Shown one piece after another: positions 25,115 through 33,753 of a DNA stretch of 64,000 bases (the stretch's first letter is position 1; every line of letters begins with the position of its first letter). The stretch covers positions 1 through 64,000 of the forward strand of contig NZ_JOAG01000008.1 in the NCBI RefSeq assembly GCF_000725485.1, given 5' to 3'. Source of the DNA: Nonomuraea candida (lineage in GTDB: Bacteria > Actinomycetota > Actinomycetes > Streptosporangiales > Streptosporangiaceae). Under the pieces are notes generated by a model that searched no databases, was not told the origin of the DNA, and saw only the letters and a list, made by a program, of their open reading frames with translations. Both the position numbers and the translations under genes were made by a program.

Positions 25115-25978
25115 ATGGCCGTCGACGTGCACCAGCACCTGTGGACGCCCGCGTTCGTCGACGCCCTGCGCGCCCGCGCCACCCCGCCCCGCCTCGACGG
25201 CTGGACGCTGCTCCTCGACGGCGAGCCGCCGTACGAGGTCGATCCCGCCGACCACGAGCGCCGCGACACCACCGGCCTGGAGCTGGCCCTGGTGTCGATG
25301 TCGAGCCCGCTCGGGATCGAGTTCCTGCCGCCGGAGGAGGCCCGGCCGCTGATCGACGCCTACCACGATGGCGCGCTGGCGCTCGGCGCGCCCTTCGGCG
25401 CGTGGGCGGCCACCTGCCACAGCGAGCCCGACCCCGACCGGCTGGCCGCCGACCTCGACCGGGGTCTCGTGGGCCTGCAGATCCCGGCCACGGCCCCGCC
25501 CGACGACCGGCTGCTGGAGGTGCTGACCGGCCGGGACCTGCCGCTGTTCGTGCACCCCGGGCCGGCGCCGCCGGAGGGCAGGCCGGGCACGCCGCCGTGG
25601 TGGCCCGCGCTGGTGCCGTACGTGCAGCAGATGCACGCGGCCTGGCACTACTTCCACGCCGTCGTCCGGCCCAGGCACCCCCGCCTGCGGGTCTGCTTCG
25701 CGCTGCTCGCGGGGCTGGCGCCGCTGCACTCCGAGCGCCTGATCACCAGGGGCGGCGGGCGCGGCCGGATCGACAGGGACTTCTTCGTGGAGACCTCCTC
25801 CTACGGCCCGCGCGCGATCGACGCGATCGTCCGCGAGCTGGGCGTCGACGTCGTGGTCAACGGCTCCGACGCCCCCTACGCCACCGCACCCGACCCCGGG
25901 CTCGGCGCGGCCGCCGGCCACGCCATCAGGGTCGTCAACCCCCGTCGATTGATGACAGGAAAGGAGACTCGCGAGTGA
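25115..25978 (+). CDS. Amidohydrolase family (PF04909-type) metal-dependent hydrolase
   Basis: A 287-residue TIM-barrel amidohydrolase. The N-terminal metal-binding HxH is in VDVHQHLW, a further ligand His is in LFVHPGPAPP, and the C-terminal catalytic Asp is in VVVNGSDAPYA. This branch contains decarboxylases and lactone hydrolases (ACMSD/LigW-like), so the reaction is uncertain. The ATG has AAGGGAGG upstream. The stop overlaps the dioxygenase start (GTGA), so both are translated from one mRNA under the triple LacI operator. Confidence 0.82.
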   Translation: MAVDVHQHLWTPAFVDALRARATPPRLDGWTLLLDGEPPYEVDPADHERRDTTGLELALVSMSSPLGIEFLPPEEARPLIDAYHDGALALGAPFGAWAATCHSEPDPDRLAADLDRGLVGLQIPATAPPDDRLLEVLTGRDLPLFVHPGPAPPEGRPGTPPWWPALVPYVQQMHAAWHYFHAVVRPRHPRLRVCFALLAGLAPLHSERLITRGGGRGRIDRDFFVETSSYGPRAIDAIVRELGVDVVVNGSDAPYATAPDPGLGAAAGHAIRVVNPRRLMTGKETRE

Positions 25979-26511
25979 GCACTGACCAGATCCAGGACGG
26001 GGGCACCTGTGCCGGCCTCCCCGAGCGCGTTCTCGACCGACGCGAGCTGCGCGACCTGGTGAACGAGCTGGCCGCCCGGCCGCAGGAGTGGCGCGACCAG
26101 GTGGACTTCCCCGCCGACGGCGGGCGGCACTACGCCTCGCTCTACCGCGACGCGTACGTGGACGTCTGGCTGCTGTGCTGGCGCCCCGAGGACGACACGG
26201 GCTGGCACGACCACGACATCTCCTCCGGCGCCGTGCACGTGGTGCGGGGGGCGCTGAAGGAGTGCAACCCGCGCATCGGCGGCGAGCACCTGGAGACCGT
26301 GGTGCCGGAGGGGCAGTCGTTCTCGTTCGGGCCCGACCACATCCACCGGCTCACCGGCGCGGTGGACCGCAGCGTCTCGATCCACGCCTACTCGCCGCCG
26401 CTGTGGCGGCTGGGGCAGTACTCGATCGACGGGACCGGCGTCATGCGCCGCGTCTCGGTGAGCTACGCCGACGAGCTGCGGCCCATGGACGACCCGGCCG
26501 CCGTGGCCTGA
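25975..26511 (+). CDS. Cysteine dioxygenase-type cupin protein
   Basis: A 178-residue cupin of the cysteine dioxygenase type I family, which oxidises L-cysteine or related thiols to sulfinic acids using Fe(II). The three-His facial triad is visible: His-x-His in TGWHDHDISSGA and the third His in FGPDHIHRLTG. The C-terminal YSPPLWRLGQY matches the bacterial CDO/3-mercaptopropionate dioxygenase pattern. The GTG is preceded by AAGGAG at 8 nt. Coupling to an amidohydrolase suggests catabolism of a sulfur-containing or amidated compound; the real substrate is not established. Confidence 0.85.
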   Translation: MSTDQIQDGGTCAGLPERVLDRRELRDLVNELAARPQEWRDQVDFPADGGRHYASLYRDAYVDVWLLCWRPEDDTGWHDHDISSGAVHVVRGALKECNPRIGGEHLETVVPEGQSFSFGPDHIHRLTGAVDRSVSIHAYSPPLWRLGQYSIDGTGVMRRVSVSYADELRPMDDPAAVA

Positions 26512-27164
26512 GGCCGCTGGGGTCTCAGCACGCAGCAGCTTCCACAGGGCTCCACGTCCGGCAGGGTGATCCACAGGCAGCAGGTCCTGCGGAAGTAGCC
26601 GTCGTCGGAGGGCTCGACCAGCCCGTCGACCGGCCGGCCGAGCTGCTTGAGCAGCCCCATGTAGTCGCCGGGCACGATCGAGGTCAGCGGGTGGGCGATC
26701 GCCTCCGCCGTGGAGCCCCACAGCGTGCGCTCGCCCACCTTGGCCAGCGAGCCGAGAGCCGCCACGATCGGCCGCTGCGACTCCTCCAGCGACTCCGCGA
26801 TCGCGCCGGCGCCGGAGCCCCAGCTCACGCGGGTGGCCGCGATCGTCACCCCGGCGTCGGAGACCTTGAAGTACGTGTCCGCCGGCCGCATCACCGGCAC
26901 CCGCCCGTCCAGCGCCCAGCCGAGCGCCATCGGCAGCGTGTGCCAGTAGCCGTAGGTCTTCCAGAACAGCGCGGCCCCGACGTGGCGGGGCGCGTTCCAG
27001 CGCGCGGCCGTCTCGTCCACCAGCCGGCCCAGCAGGGTGTACGGCTCCCGCACCAGCTCCGCGGCCGGCGTCCAGCTCTCGTCCGGCTCGATGACGAGGC
27101 CGGGCTCCACCCCGATCACCCCGCCCCGCGCGTCGGCGACCCGCTGGAGCGTCTCGGTCAGCAC
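26463..27164 (-). CDS. FhuF-like (2Fe-2S) siderophore-iron reductase
   Basis: A 233-residue protein with the C-terminal CC-x10-C-x2-C cluster motif (C195, C196, C207, C210) that defines the FhuF family. These proteins carry a [2Fe-2S] cluster and reduce ferric siderophores in the cytoplasm. The N-terminal half (VEPGLVIEPDESWTP, GAALFWKTYGYWHTLPMALGWAL) matches actinobacterial homologues. GTG 27164 is preceded by GGAG. An IdeR/DtxR-like iron box lies 22-40 bp upstream, consistent with iron repression. The 3' end overlaps the convergent dioxygenase gene by 49 bp. Confidence 0.85.
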   Translation of the reverse strand: MLTETLQRVADARGGVIGVEPGLVIEPDESWTPAAELVREPYTLLGRLVDETAARWNAPRHVGAALFWKTYGYWHTLPMALGWALDGRVPVMRPADTYFKVSDAGVTIAATRVSWGSGAGAIAESLEESQRPIVAALGSLAKVGERTLWGSTAEAIAHPLTSIVPGDYMGLLKQLGRPVDGLVEPSDDGYFRRTCCLWITLPDVEPCGSCCVLRPQRPQATAAGSSMGRSSSA

Positions 27165-27183
27165 CCTGGAACTCCCCGGATAT

Positions 27184-28356
27184 CTAAAGGTCAGGCTTAC
27201 CTAAAGTAGCAGGGCGTCCGGCGAGCCACCCAGCCAGGATCTGCAGCCCGCACACCCCCAGGCCCGCCACCAGCGGCACCGTCCAGTCGCCCGAGACCTG
27301 CCTGAGGAACCCGAACAGCAGCGGCCCCAGCGCCGCGATCACGTAGCCCACGGACTGCGCCACGGCCGACAGCGCGGTCACCGCGGCGGGGTCGGCCGGG
27401 CGCAGCGCGATGATCAGCAGCGCCAGCGCGAACGACGCCCCCTGGCCGACGCCCAGCACGATCATCCACAACCACGGCAGGGTGGTGGGGGCCAGCAGCA
27501 CGCCCAGGTAGCCCAGCACGGTCAGCACGCCGGCCGCGACCACGTACGGCACCTGCGAGGCGCGCCGGCCGGCCAGCACGGGCACCGCCAGCGAGGTGCC
27601 GACCTGGACCAGGTTCGTCAGGCTGAGCAGGTAGCCCGCCTGGTCGGCGGGGTAGCCGGCCTCCAGGTAGATCGTCGGGAGCCAGGCCAGCATGACGTAG
27701 AAGGTCAGCGACTGCAGGCCCATGAGGGCGGTGACGTACCAGGTGACGCGGCTGCGCAGGACCGCACGGAACGGCCTGGGCCCGCTCTGGCCGTCGGCCC
27801 GGCCGCGCAGCGCCTGGGGCAGCCAGAGCAGCGCCGCCAGCAGCGCGGGGACGGCGAGCAGGGCCGTCACGCCGCGCCAGCCGAATCCGGTGGCGTGCTC
27901 GATCGGGATCACCAGCGCGGAGGAGGCCGCGGCGCCGGCCACCACGCACGAGACGTAGACGCCGGTCATGACGTTGACCCGGGCCGGGAAGTGCTGCTTG
28001 ACGACGCCGGGCATGGAGACGTTCATGACCGCGATCGCGGTGGCGGCCAGCGCCGAGCCGAGATAGAGCGTGAAGGCGCCGCCCGTGCCGCGCAGGGCGA
28101 CGCCGGCCGCGATGACCAGCAGGCCCGCGAGGAGGGTGCGGTCGAGCCCGACGCGCCGCGCGAGCACCGGCGTGAGCGGCCCGAACACGCCCAGGCAGAC
28201 CACCATGACCGTGGTGATCGCACCGCCGCCCGCGGGCGTGAGGCCCACATCGCCCATGATCTCGTCGAGGAGGGGTGAGACACCCGCGATGGCGGGGCGC
28301 AGGTTGAGCGCGGCCAGGGCGAACCCGGCCACGAGCAAGGCGGATCGGGGCGACAT
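27184..28356 (-). CDS. MFS transporter (CynX/NimT-like)
   Basis: A major-facilitator protein of about 390 residues with roughly 12 hydrophobic segments. It begins LLVAGFALAALNLRPAIAGVSPLL, a pattern typical of the CynX/NimT (cyanate/nitroimidazole) subgroup, and has the loop motif VLARRVGLDRTLL. ATG 28356 is preferred; GTG 28374 would add six residues. It is divergent from a LacI gene across a palindromic operator. Its last six codons double as the iron box of the downstream fhuF-like gene. The substrate is unknown. Confidence 0.85.
   Translation of the reverse strand: MSPRSALLVAGFALAALNLRPAIAGVSPLLDEIMGDVGLTPAGGGAITTVMVVCLGVFGPLTPVLARRVGLDRTLLAGLLVIAAGVALRGTGGAFTLYLGSALAATAIAVMNVSMPGVVKQHFPARVNVMTGVYVSCVVAGAAASSALVIPIEHATGFGWRGVTALLAVPALLAALLWLPQALRGRADGQSGPRPFRAVLRSRVTWYVTALMGLQSLTFYVMLAWLPTIYLEAGYPADQAGYLLSLTNLVQVGTSLAVPVLAGRRASQVPYVVAAGVLTVLGYLGVLLAPTTLPWLWMIVLGVGQGASFALALLIIALRPADPAAVTALSAVAQSVGYVIAALGPLLFGFLRQVSGDWTVPLVAGLGVCGLQILAGWLAGRPATLGKPDL
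27186..27204 (-). promoter_or_regulatory. IdeR/DtxR-type iron box
   Basis: The minus strand reads TTAGGTAAGCCTGACCTTT, matching about 15 of 19 positions of the DtxR/IdeR consensus TTAGGTTAGSCTAACCTAA. It starts 22 bp upstream of the GTG of the FhuF-like gene and lies inside the final codons (LGKPDL, stop) of the MFS gene. Confidence 0.75.
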
Positions 28357-28380
28357 AGAGGTCCACTCTCGCACAGCCCC

Positions 28381-28396
28381 TTGACAACGTTGTCCA
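28381..28396. promoter_or_regulatory. LacI-type operator between MFS and lacI genes
   Basis: The perfect 12-bp palindrome GACAACGTTGTC (28383-28394) has a central CG and overlaps a TTGACA -35 box. It lies between the divergent MFS transporter and LacI genes. The same core recurs at 41538-41553 upstream of a sugar-binding-protein gene. Confidence 0.78.
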
Positions 28397-28424
28397 CCCC
28401 TCCCTCATGAGACATGATCCTGAC

Positions 28425-29411
28425 GTGAGACCGACGATGAAGGACGTCGCCTCGGCGGCGGGCGTGGCGCTCAAGACCGTCTCGCGCGTCGTGAACGGCG
28501 AGCCCGGGGTGCATCCGGCCACCGCCGAGCGGGTGCGCACGGCCATCGACCGGCTGGGCTACAGCCGCAACGAGAGCGCGCGGGTGCTGCGCAGGGGCAG
28601 GACCGCCACGATCGGGCTGGTCATCGAGGACGTGGCGGACCCGTTCTACGCGGGGCTGAGCAGGGCCGTGGAGGACGTCGTCATCCAGCACGGCTGCCTG
28701 CTGCTCAGCGGCTCGTCCGGGGAGGAGCCGGGCAGGGAGCGTGAGCTGGTCGAGACGTTCTGCGCGCGCCGGGTGGACGGGCTGATCGTGGTGCCCGCGG
28801 GCGACGACCACACGTACCTGCGGGGGGAGCTGGCGGCCGGCACGCCCGTGGTCTTCGCCGACCGGCCGCCGGGGGCGGGGCTCGACGTGGACACCGTGCT
28901 CGCCGACAACGCCGGCGGGGCCGGGCAGGCGGTGCGCCATCTCATGACCCACGGGCACCGCAGGATCGCCTTCCTCGGGGACGACCCGGCGATCTTCACG
29001 GCGGCCGAGCGGCTGCGCGGCTACCGGGCGGAGCTGGGCGGGCTCTTCGACGAGCGGCTGGTGTCGATGCGGCCGCCGTCCCCCGAGACGGTGCGGGCGG
29101 AGCTGGCGCGCCTGTTCGCCCTGGACGATCCGCCGACGGCGCTGTTCACCGGCAACGGCCGCTACACCGTGGCCACACTGCGGGCGCTGGCGCGGCGGCG
29201 GGTCGCGCTGGTGGGGTTCGACGACTTCGAGCTGGCCGACCTGCTGGACCCGGGGGTGAGCGTGGTGGCGCAGGACCCGTCCTGGATGGGACGGGTGGCG
29301 GCCGAGCTGCTCTTCCGCCGCCTGCGCGGCGACTCGGGCCCGCCCCAGCACATCGAGCTCCCGGTCCGCCTCATCCCCCGCGGCTCCGCCGAGCTCCCAC
29401 CCCCACCCTGA
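28425..29411 (+). CDS. LacI family transcriptional regulator
   Basis: A regulator of about 328 residues. The N-terminal HTH (TMKDVASAAGVALKTVSRVVNGEPGVHPATAERV, described here in parts) carries the recognition helix KTVSRVVN and hinge SARVLRRG. The effector domain follows (TIGLVIEDVADPFYAGLSRAVED, VDGLIVVPAGDD, HLMTHGHRRIAFLGDD, RVALVGFDDFELADLLDPGVSVVAQD). GTG 28425 is chosen because the TTGACA at 28381 would start transcription near 28415; ATG 28407 is an alternative. Operators at 28383 and 41538 suggest it controls itself, the MFS gene and the CUT1 importer at 38.4-41.5 kb. Confidence 0.88.
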   Translation: MRPTMKDVASAAGVALKTVSRVVNGEPGVHPATAERVRTAIDRLGYSRNESARVLRRGRTATIGLVIEDVADPFYAGLSRAVEDVVIQHGCLLLSGSSGEEPGRERELVETFCARRVDGLIVVPAGDDHTYLRGELAAGTPVVFADRPPGAGLDVDTVLADNAGGAGQAVRHLMTHGHRRIAFLGDDPAIFTAAERLRGYRAELGGLFDERLVSMRPPSPETVRAELARLFALDDPPTALFTGNGRYTVATLRALARRRVALVGFDDFELADLLDPGVSVVAQDPSWMGRVAAELLFRRLRGDSGPPQHIELPVRLIPRGSAELPPPP

Positions 29412-29537
29412 CGACGGGGACGGGCCGGGAAGCGCGGGTCGGGCCGGAGTACGGGACGGGTGGGACGGAGGGCGCGGCGCACGCCTCTCGGCGACGCCTT
29501 GATCAACGGCTAGCCTGTCCTCCGGAAGGCACGAAGC

Positions 29538-29573
29538 TATAGTGGTTGCGCATCAGTTCAGCAAATCTGTTCA
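29538..29573 (+). promoter_or_regulatory. Promoter and operator of the SorC regulator gene
   Basis: A TATAGT -10 box (29538-29543) is followed at 29556-29573 by GTTCAGCAAATCTGTTCA. Its reverse complement matches 15 of 18 positions of the element at 30548-30565. The position just after the expected transcription start fits autorepression. Confidence 0.65.
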
Positions 29574-29584
29574 CAGGAGCGCGC

Positions 29585-30550
29585 ATGAATGCCGCCGACG
29601 TCGCACCAGAGGCGCAGGCCAGATTCCCCCACGAGCTGATGTACGCGGCGGCCCAGCAGTACTACATGGAGGACGCCACCCAGGGTGACGTCGCCCAGCG
29701 GCTCGGCGTCAGCAGGGCGACCGTGAGCCGGCTGCTCACCGAGGCCCGCCGGCAGGGCATCGTCGAGATCAAGGTGCACCGGCCCGCCACGCTAGGCGAC
29801 GGCCCGCTGGCCGCCGAGGTGGCGCGGGCGCTCGGCCTGGAGCGGGTCTACCTGGTGCCCAGGGTCAACGGCCCGACGCTGGGGCCCTGGCTGGCCCCCG
29901 GCGTGGCGCGCGCGCTGGCCGAGGTGGGCCTGGAGTCGGGCGACGTCGTACTCGTCTCCTCCGGCACCACGGTCTACGAGTGCGCCCGCGAGGGCCTGGG
30001 CCAGTATCCGGGGGTCACGATCGCCCCTGCGGTGGGCGGCCAGGAGGAGCCGCAGCCCTGGTTCCAGACCAACGAGACCACCCGCATCCTGGCCGAGCGC
30101 GTCGGCGGGGTGCCCGCCTACCTCTACGCGCCCGCGCTGCCGGGGCCCGAGCTGTACTACTCGCTGCAGCACGAGCCCTCGGTGCGCCGGGTCATGGACC
30201 TGTGGGCGCACGCCAAGTGCGCCGTCGTGGGCGTCGGCTCACCGCCGCTGACCAGGCAGATGGTGCCCGCCCTGATGCCCCGCGAGGCCGAGAGCCTGCG
30301 CCTGGCCGTGGGCGACGTGTGCATGCGCGTCTACGACCGCGACGGGGCCGCCATCACCTATCCCGGCAGCGAGCGGCTGGTCGCCCCGACGCCCGAGGAG
30401 CTGCGCCGCATCCCGCACACGATCGCGGTCGCGGTCGGCGCGGAGAAGGTGCTCTCGATCGTGGCCGGGGCCCGGGGCGGCTACTTCAACCGGCTCGTCA
30501 CCGACACCCCGACGGCGGAGGGGCTGGTCGCCGCCACTCACCAGCTCTGA
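29585..30550 (+). CDS. SorC/DeoR-type sugar-binding transcriptional regulator
   Basis: A 321-residue SorC-family regulator. The N-terminal HTH (QQYYMEDATQGDVAQRLGVSRATVSRLLTEARRQGIVEIKV, recognition helix SRATVSRLL) precedes a sugar-phosphate-binding domain (VVLVSSGTTVYECAREGL, GVGSPPLT, GDVCMRVYDRDGAAI, RIPHTIAVAVGAEKVLSIVAGARGGYFNRLVTD). SorC proteins, such as LsrR and DeoR-like regulators, respond to phosphorylated sugars made by the pathway kinases. The ATG has AGGAG upstream. It directly precedes the ABC/kinase operon, and its stop codon is part of the operon's operator. Confidence 0.9.
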   Translation: MNAADVAPEAQARFPHELMYAAAQQYYMEDATQGDVAQRLGVSRATVSRLLTEARRQGIVEIKVHRPATLGDGPLAAEVARALGLERVYLVPRVNGPTLGPWLAPGVARALAEVGLESGDVVLVSSGTTVYECAREGLGQYPGVTIAPAVGGQEEPQPWFQTNETTRILAERVGGVPAYLYAPALPGPELYYSLQHEPSVRRVMDLWAHAKCAVVGVGSPPLTRQMVPALMPREAESLRLAVGDVCMRVYDRDGAAITYPGSERLVAPTPEELRRIPHTIAVAVGAEKVLSIVAGARGGYFNRLVTDTPTAEGLVAATHQL

Positions 30551-30590
30551 ACACTTTTGCTGGACAAAGTTTCTGAACGCGCGCTAACGT
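30548..30590 (+). promoter_or_regulatory. Operator and promoter of the seven-gene sugar operon
   Basis: TGAACACTTTTGCTGGAC (30548-30565) begins at the TGA stop of the SorC gene and resembles the element in the regulator's own promoter. A TGGACA -35 (30561-30566) and a TAACGT -10 (30585-30590, 18-bp spacer) overlap or follow it, about 90 bp before the binding-protein start. Confidence 0.68.
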
Positions 30591-30680
30591 GAGCCGCACC
30601 ACAGGGTGTGCGCTCATGTGAACGCGTACCCCTGTGTCGGGGGCAGCGTTCAAACCCGGCGTAAGTGAGGAATCAATCCC

Positions 30681-31766
30681 GTGAACAGAGCTCAAGTGCG
30701 TACCTCCGCGTTCGCCGCAGTGGCAGTGCTCGCAGGCTCGATGCTGGTCGCGTGCGGCTCGGGCGAGAGCCCCGCCGCCGGCGGCGGGGGCGGTGGCGAC
30801 CTGCAGAGCGCCAAGGTCGCCTTCCTCATGCCCGACCTCGCCTCGACCAGGTACGAGCTGCAGGACAAGCCCTTGTTCGAGGCCAGGATGAAGCAGCTCT
30901 GCCCGTCCTGCGAGGTCATCTACCAGAACGCCGACTCCGACGCCGCCAAGCAGCAGCAACAGGCCAACTCGGCGCTCGCCCAGGGTGTCAAGGCCATCGT
31001 GATCGACCCGGTCGACTCCGCCGCGGCGGCCACCATCGTCAAGACCGCGCAGTCGCAGCAGGTGCCGATCATCGCCTACGACCGGCCGATCCCGGCCACG
31101 CCCGCCGACTACTACATCTCGTTCGACAACGAGAAGATCGGCTCCCTGATCGCCCAGTCGCTGGTCGACCACCTCAAGGCCGAGAAGGCCGAGGGCGGGA
31201 TCCTCCAGGTGAACGGCTCCCCCACGGACGCCGCGGCCGGGCTGATCAAGAAGGGCATCCACAGCGCGGTGGACCCGAGCGGGTTCAAGCTGCTGGCCGA
31301 GTACGACACCCCCGACTGGCAGCCTGAGAAGGCCCAGACCTGGGTCAGCGGCCAGATCACCCAGTTCAAGGAGCAGATCGCCGGCGTGGTCGCGGCCAAC
31401 GACGGCACCGGCGGCGGCGCGATCGCCGCGTTCAAGGCCGCCGGGGTGAAGGTGCCGCCGGTCACCGGCAACGACGCCGAGGTGGCCGCCGCGCAGCGCA
31501 TCATCGCCGGCGACCAGTTCAACACCATCTCCAAGCCCATCAAGATCGTCGCCGAGGCGTCGGCCAACGTGGCGTGGGAGTTCATGCAGGGCAAGAAGCC
31601 CGCGGGCAAGACCACGCTCTACGAGACGCCGTCCGAGCTGTTCGTCCCCACGGTGGTCACCAAGGACAACATCAAGGAAGTGCTGTTCGACAGCGGCATC
31701 ATGAAGGCCGCCGACGTCTGCGCCGGCGACTACGCCAAGGGCTGCGAAGAGCTCGGGATCAAGTGA
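30681..31766 (+). CDS. Sugar ABC transporter substrate-binding lipoprotein (XylF/RbsB type)
   Basis: A 361-residue family of pentose/polyol-binding proteins (CUT2). The N-terminus has a lipoprotein signal (SAFAAVAVLAGSMLVAC), followed by a Gly linker and the periplasmic-binding fold (KVAFLMPDLASTRYELQDKP, GVKAIVIDPVDSAAAA, VPIIAYDRPI, GVVAANDGTGGGAIAAFKAAG, PPVTGNDAEVAAAQRIIAGDQFNTI). The YDRPI and NDGTGGGAI elements resemble xylose-binding XylF. GTG 30681 has AGGAA upstream. It is first in an operon of seven overlapping genes. Confidence 0.92.
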   Translation: MNRAQVRTSAFAAVAVLAGSMLVACGSGESPAAGGGGGGDLQSAKVAFLMPDLASTRYELQDKPLFEARMKQLCPSCEVIYQNADSDAAKQQQQANSALAQGVKAIVIDPVDSAAAATIVKTAQSQQVPIIAYDRPIPATPADYYISFDNEKIGSLIAQSLVDHLKAEKAEGGILQVNGSPTDAAAGLIKKGIHSAVDPSGFKLLAEYDTPDWQPEKAQTWVSGQITQFKEQIAGVVAANDGTGGGAIAAFKAAGVKVPPVTGNDAEVAAAQRIIAGDQFNTISKPIKIVAEASANVAWEFMQGKKPAGKTTLYETPSELFVPTVVTKDNIKEVLFDSGIMKAADVCAGDYAKGCEELGIK

Positions 31767-32524
31767 TGACCGTCCTGTCTCTCCGCGGGATCAGCAAGAC
31801 CTTCGGCGCGGTGGCCGCGCTCACCGACATCGAGCTCGACGTGGCCGCCGGCCAGGTCGTGGCCGTGGTCGGCGACAACGGCGCGGGCAAGTCGACGCTG
31901 GTCAAGATCCTCTCCGGGGTGCACCCGCCGGACTCGGGCACGATCACGTTCGAGGGCCGCGCGGTCGAGATCCCCAGCCCGGCCGCCGCCCACCGCCTCG
32001 GCATCGCCACCGTCTTCCAGGACCTGGCGCTCTGCGAGAACCTCGACGTCGTCCAGAACCTCTTCCTCGGCCAGGAGATCCGCCCGCTGCGGCTGAACGA
32101 CGTGGCCATGGAGACCCGCTCGTGGGAGCTGCTCCGCCAGCTCTCCGCGAAGATCCCCAGCGTGCGGGTGCCGGTCGCGGCGCTGTCGGGCGGCCAGCGG
32201 CAGACGGTGGCCATCGCCAGGTCGCTGCTCGGCGACCCCAAGGTCATCATCCTCGACGAGCCCACCGCCGCGCTCGGCGTGGCCCAGACGGCCGAGGTGC
32301 TCAACCTGGTCGAGCGGCTGCGCGAGAACGGCCTGGGCGTCATCATGATCAGCCACAACATGGCGGACGTGAAGGCCGTCGCCGACACCGTGGCGGTGCT
32401 CCGGCTGGGCCGCAACAACGGCGTGTTCGACGTGGACAGCGTCAGCGCCGAGGACATCATCGCCGCCATCACCGGCGCCACCGACAACGTGGTGGCCCGG
32501 CGCGCGCAGAGGGGGCAGTCGTGA
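31766..32524 (+). CDS. Sugar ABC transporter ATP-binding protein, single domain
   Basis: A 252-residue ATPase with one nucleotide-binding domain: Walker A GDNGAGKST, signature LSGGQRQTVAIARSL, Walker B VIILDEPTAAL and switch MISHNMADV. Classical CUT2 ATPases (RbsA, XylG) have two domains; this short form is common in actinobacteria and should act as a homodimer. The start overlaps the binding-protein stop by one base (TGATG), indicating coupled translation. Confidence 0.92.
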   Translation: MTVLSLRGISKTFGAVAALTDIELDVAAGQVVAVVGDNGAGKSTLVKILSGVHPPDSGTITFEGRAVEIPSPAAAHRLGIATVFQDLALCENLDVVQNLFLGQEIRPLRLNDVAMETRSWELLRQLSAKIPSVRVPVAALSGGQRQTVAIARSLLGDPKVIILDEPTAALGVAQTAEVLNLVERLRENGLGVIMISHNMADVKAVADTVAVLRLGRNNGVFDVDSVSAEDIIAAITGATDNVVARRAQRGQS

Positions 32525-33753
32525 CCACAGTGGCGACCGACCGTCAGGACGAGCGGCTGCGCCACCGCGAGGGCCTGCGCGGCGCGCTGGCCGGCGTGGT
32601 CGAGCGGGCCCGCGGCGGCGACCTGGGCGTCATCCCGGTCGTCGTGGGGCTCATCGTCATCTGGTCGGTGTTCCAGATCCTCAACCCGATCTTCCTGTCC
32701 AGCGCGAACCTGGTGAACCTCACCCTCGAATCGGCCGCCGTCGGCGTCATCGCGCTCGGCATCGTGTGCGTGCTGCTGGTGGGGCAGATCGACCTGTCCG
32801 TCGGCTCGGTCAGCGGCCTGTCGGGGGCGGTGCTGGCGGTGCTCTTCGTGGGCGAGGGCCTGCCGGTCTGGCTGGCCATCGCGGCGGCGGTGCTCATGGG
32901 CGCGGCCGTCGGCTGGATCTACGGGCAGCTCTTCAACCGGTTCGGCGTGCCCAGCTTCGTGATCACGCTGGCCGGCCTGCTGGCCTTCCTCGGCCTGCAG
33001 CTGTACGTGCTGGGCACCAAGGGCTCGATCAACCTGCCGTTCGACTCGGGGCTGGTGAACTTCGCGCAGCTCGACTTCGTGCCGGCGTGGCTGTCGTACA
33101 CGCTGGCCGTGGTCGCGGCCGCCGGGTTGTTCGTCACCGGTTACCTGCACGCTCGGGAGCGGCGCAGGGCGGGGCTGTCGGCGCGCGGCGTCCCGGTGCT
33201 GGCCCTCAGGAGCGTGGCGCTGCTGGCCGTGCTGGCGTTCGTGGTCTGGTACCTCGGGCAGACGCGCGGCGTGGGCTGGATGTTCGTCTTCTTCGTGGCG
33301 CTGGTGCTGATCATGCACTACCTGCTGTCGCGGACGAAGTGGGGCCGCGCGGTCTACGCCGTGGGCGGCAACGTGGAGGCCGCGCGCCGGGCCGGCATCA
33401 ACGTCCGGGCCGTCTACACCTCCGTGTTCGTGCTCTGCTCGACGTTCGCCGCCGTGGGCGGCATCCTGGCCGCGGCCCGGCTGGCGGCGGCCAACCAGAG
33501 CAGCGGCGCGGGCGACGTCAACCTCAACGCGATCGCGGCGGCCGTGATCGGCGGGACGAGCCTGTTCGGCGGGCGCGGCACCGCGTTCGGCGCGCTGCTC
33601 GGCATCATCGTGATCCAGTCCATCTCCAGCGGCCTGACGCTGCTCAACCTGGACTCCTCGATCCGGTTCGTGGTGACCGGCGCCGTGCTGCTGCTCGCGG
33701 TGATCGTCGACTCGGTCTCGCGCCGGTCCAGGACCTCGCACGGCAGGGCCTGA
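32521..33753 (+). CDS. Sugar ABC transporter permease (XylH/RbsC type)
   Basis: A 410-residue CUT2 permease with about ten hydrophobic segments, including GVIALGIVCVLLVGQIDLSVGSVSGL and the conserved cytoplasmic loop (RTKWGRAVYAVGGNVEAARRAGINV). The length matches XylH-type permeases, which are longer than RbsC. The GTG overlaps the ATPase stop (GTGA). A single permease gene is expected, as CUT2 systems use a homodimer. Confidence 0.92.
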   Translation: MTTVATDRQDERLRHREGLRGALAGVVERARGGDLGVIPVVVGLIVIWSVFQILNPIFLSSANLVNLTLESAAVGVIALGIVCVLLVGQIDLSVGSVSGLSGAVLAVLFVGEGLPVWLAIAAAVLMGAAVGWIYGQLFNRFGVPSFVITLAGLLAFLGLQLYVLGTKGSINLPFDSGLVNFAQLDFVPAWLSYTLAVVAAAGLFVTGYLHARERRRAGLSARGVPVLALRSVALLAVLAFVVWYLGQTRGVGWMFVFFVALVLIMHYLLSRTKWGRAVYAVGGNVEAARRAGINVRAVYTSVFVLCSTFAAVGGILAAARLAAANQSSGAGDVNLNAIAAAVIGGTSLFGGRGTAFGALLGIIVIQSISSGLTLLNLDSSIRFVVTGAVLLLAVIVDSVSRRSRTSHGRA

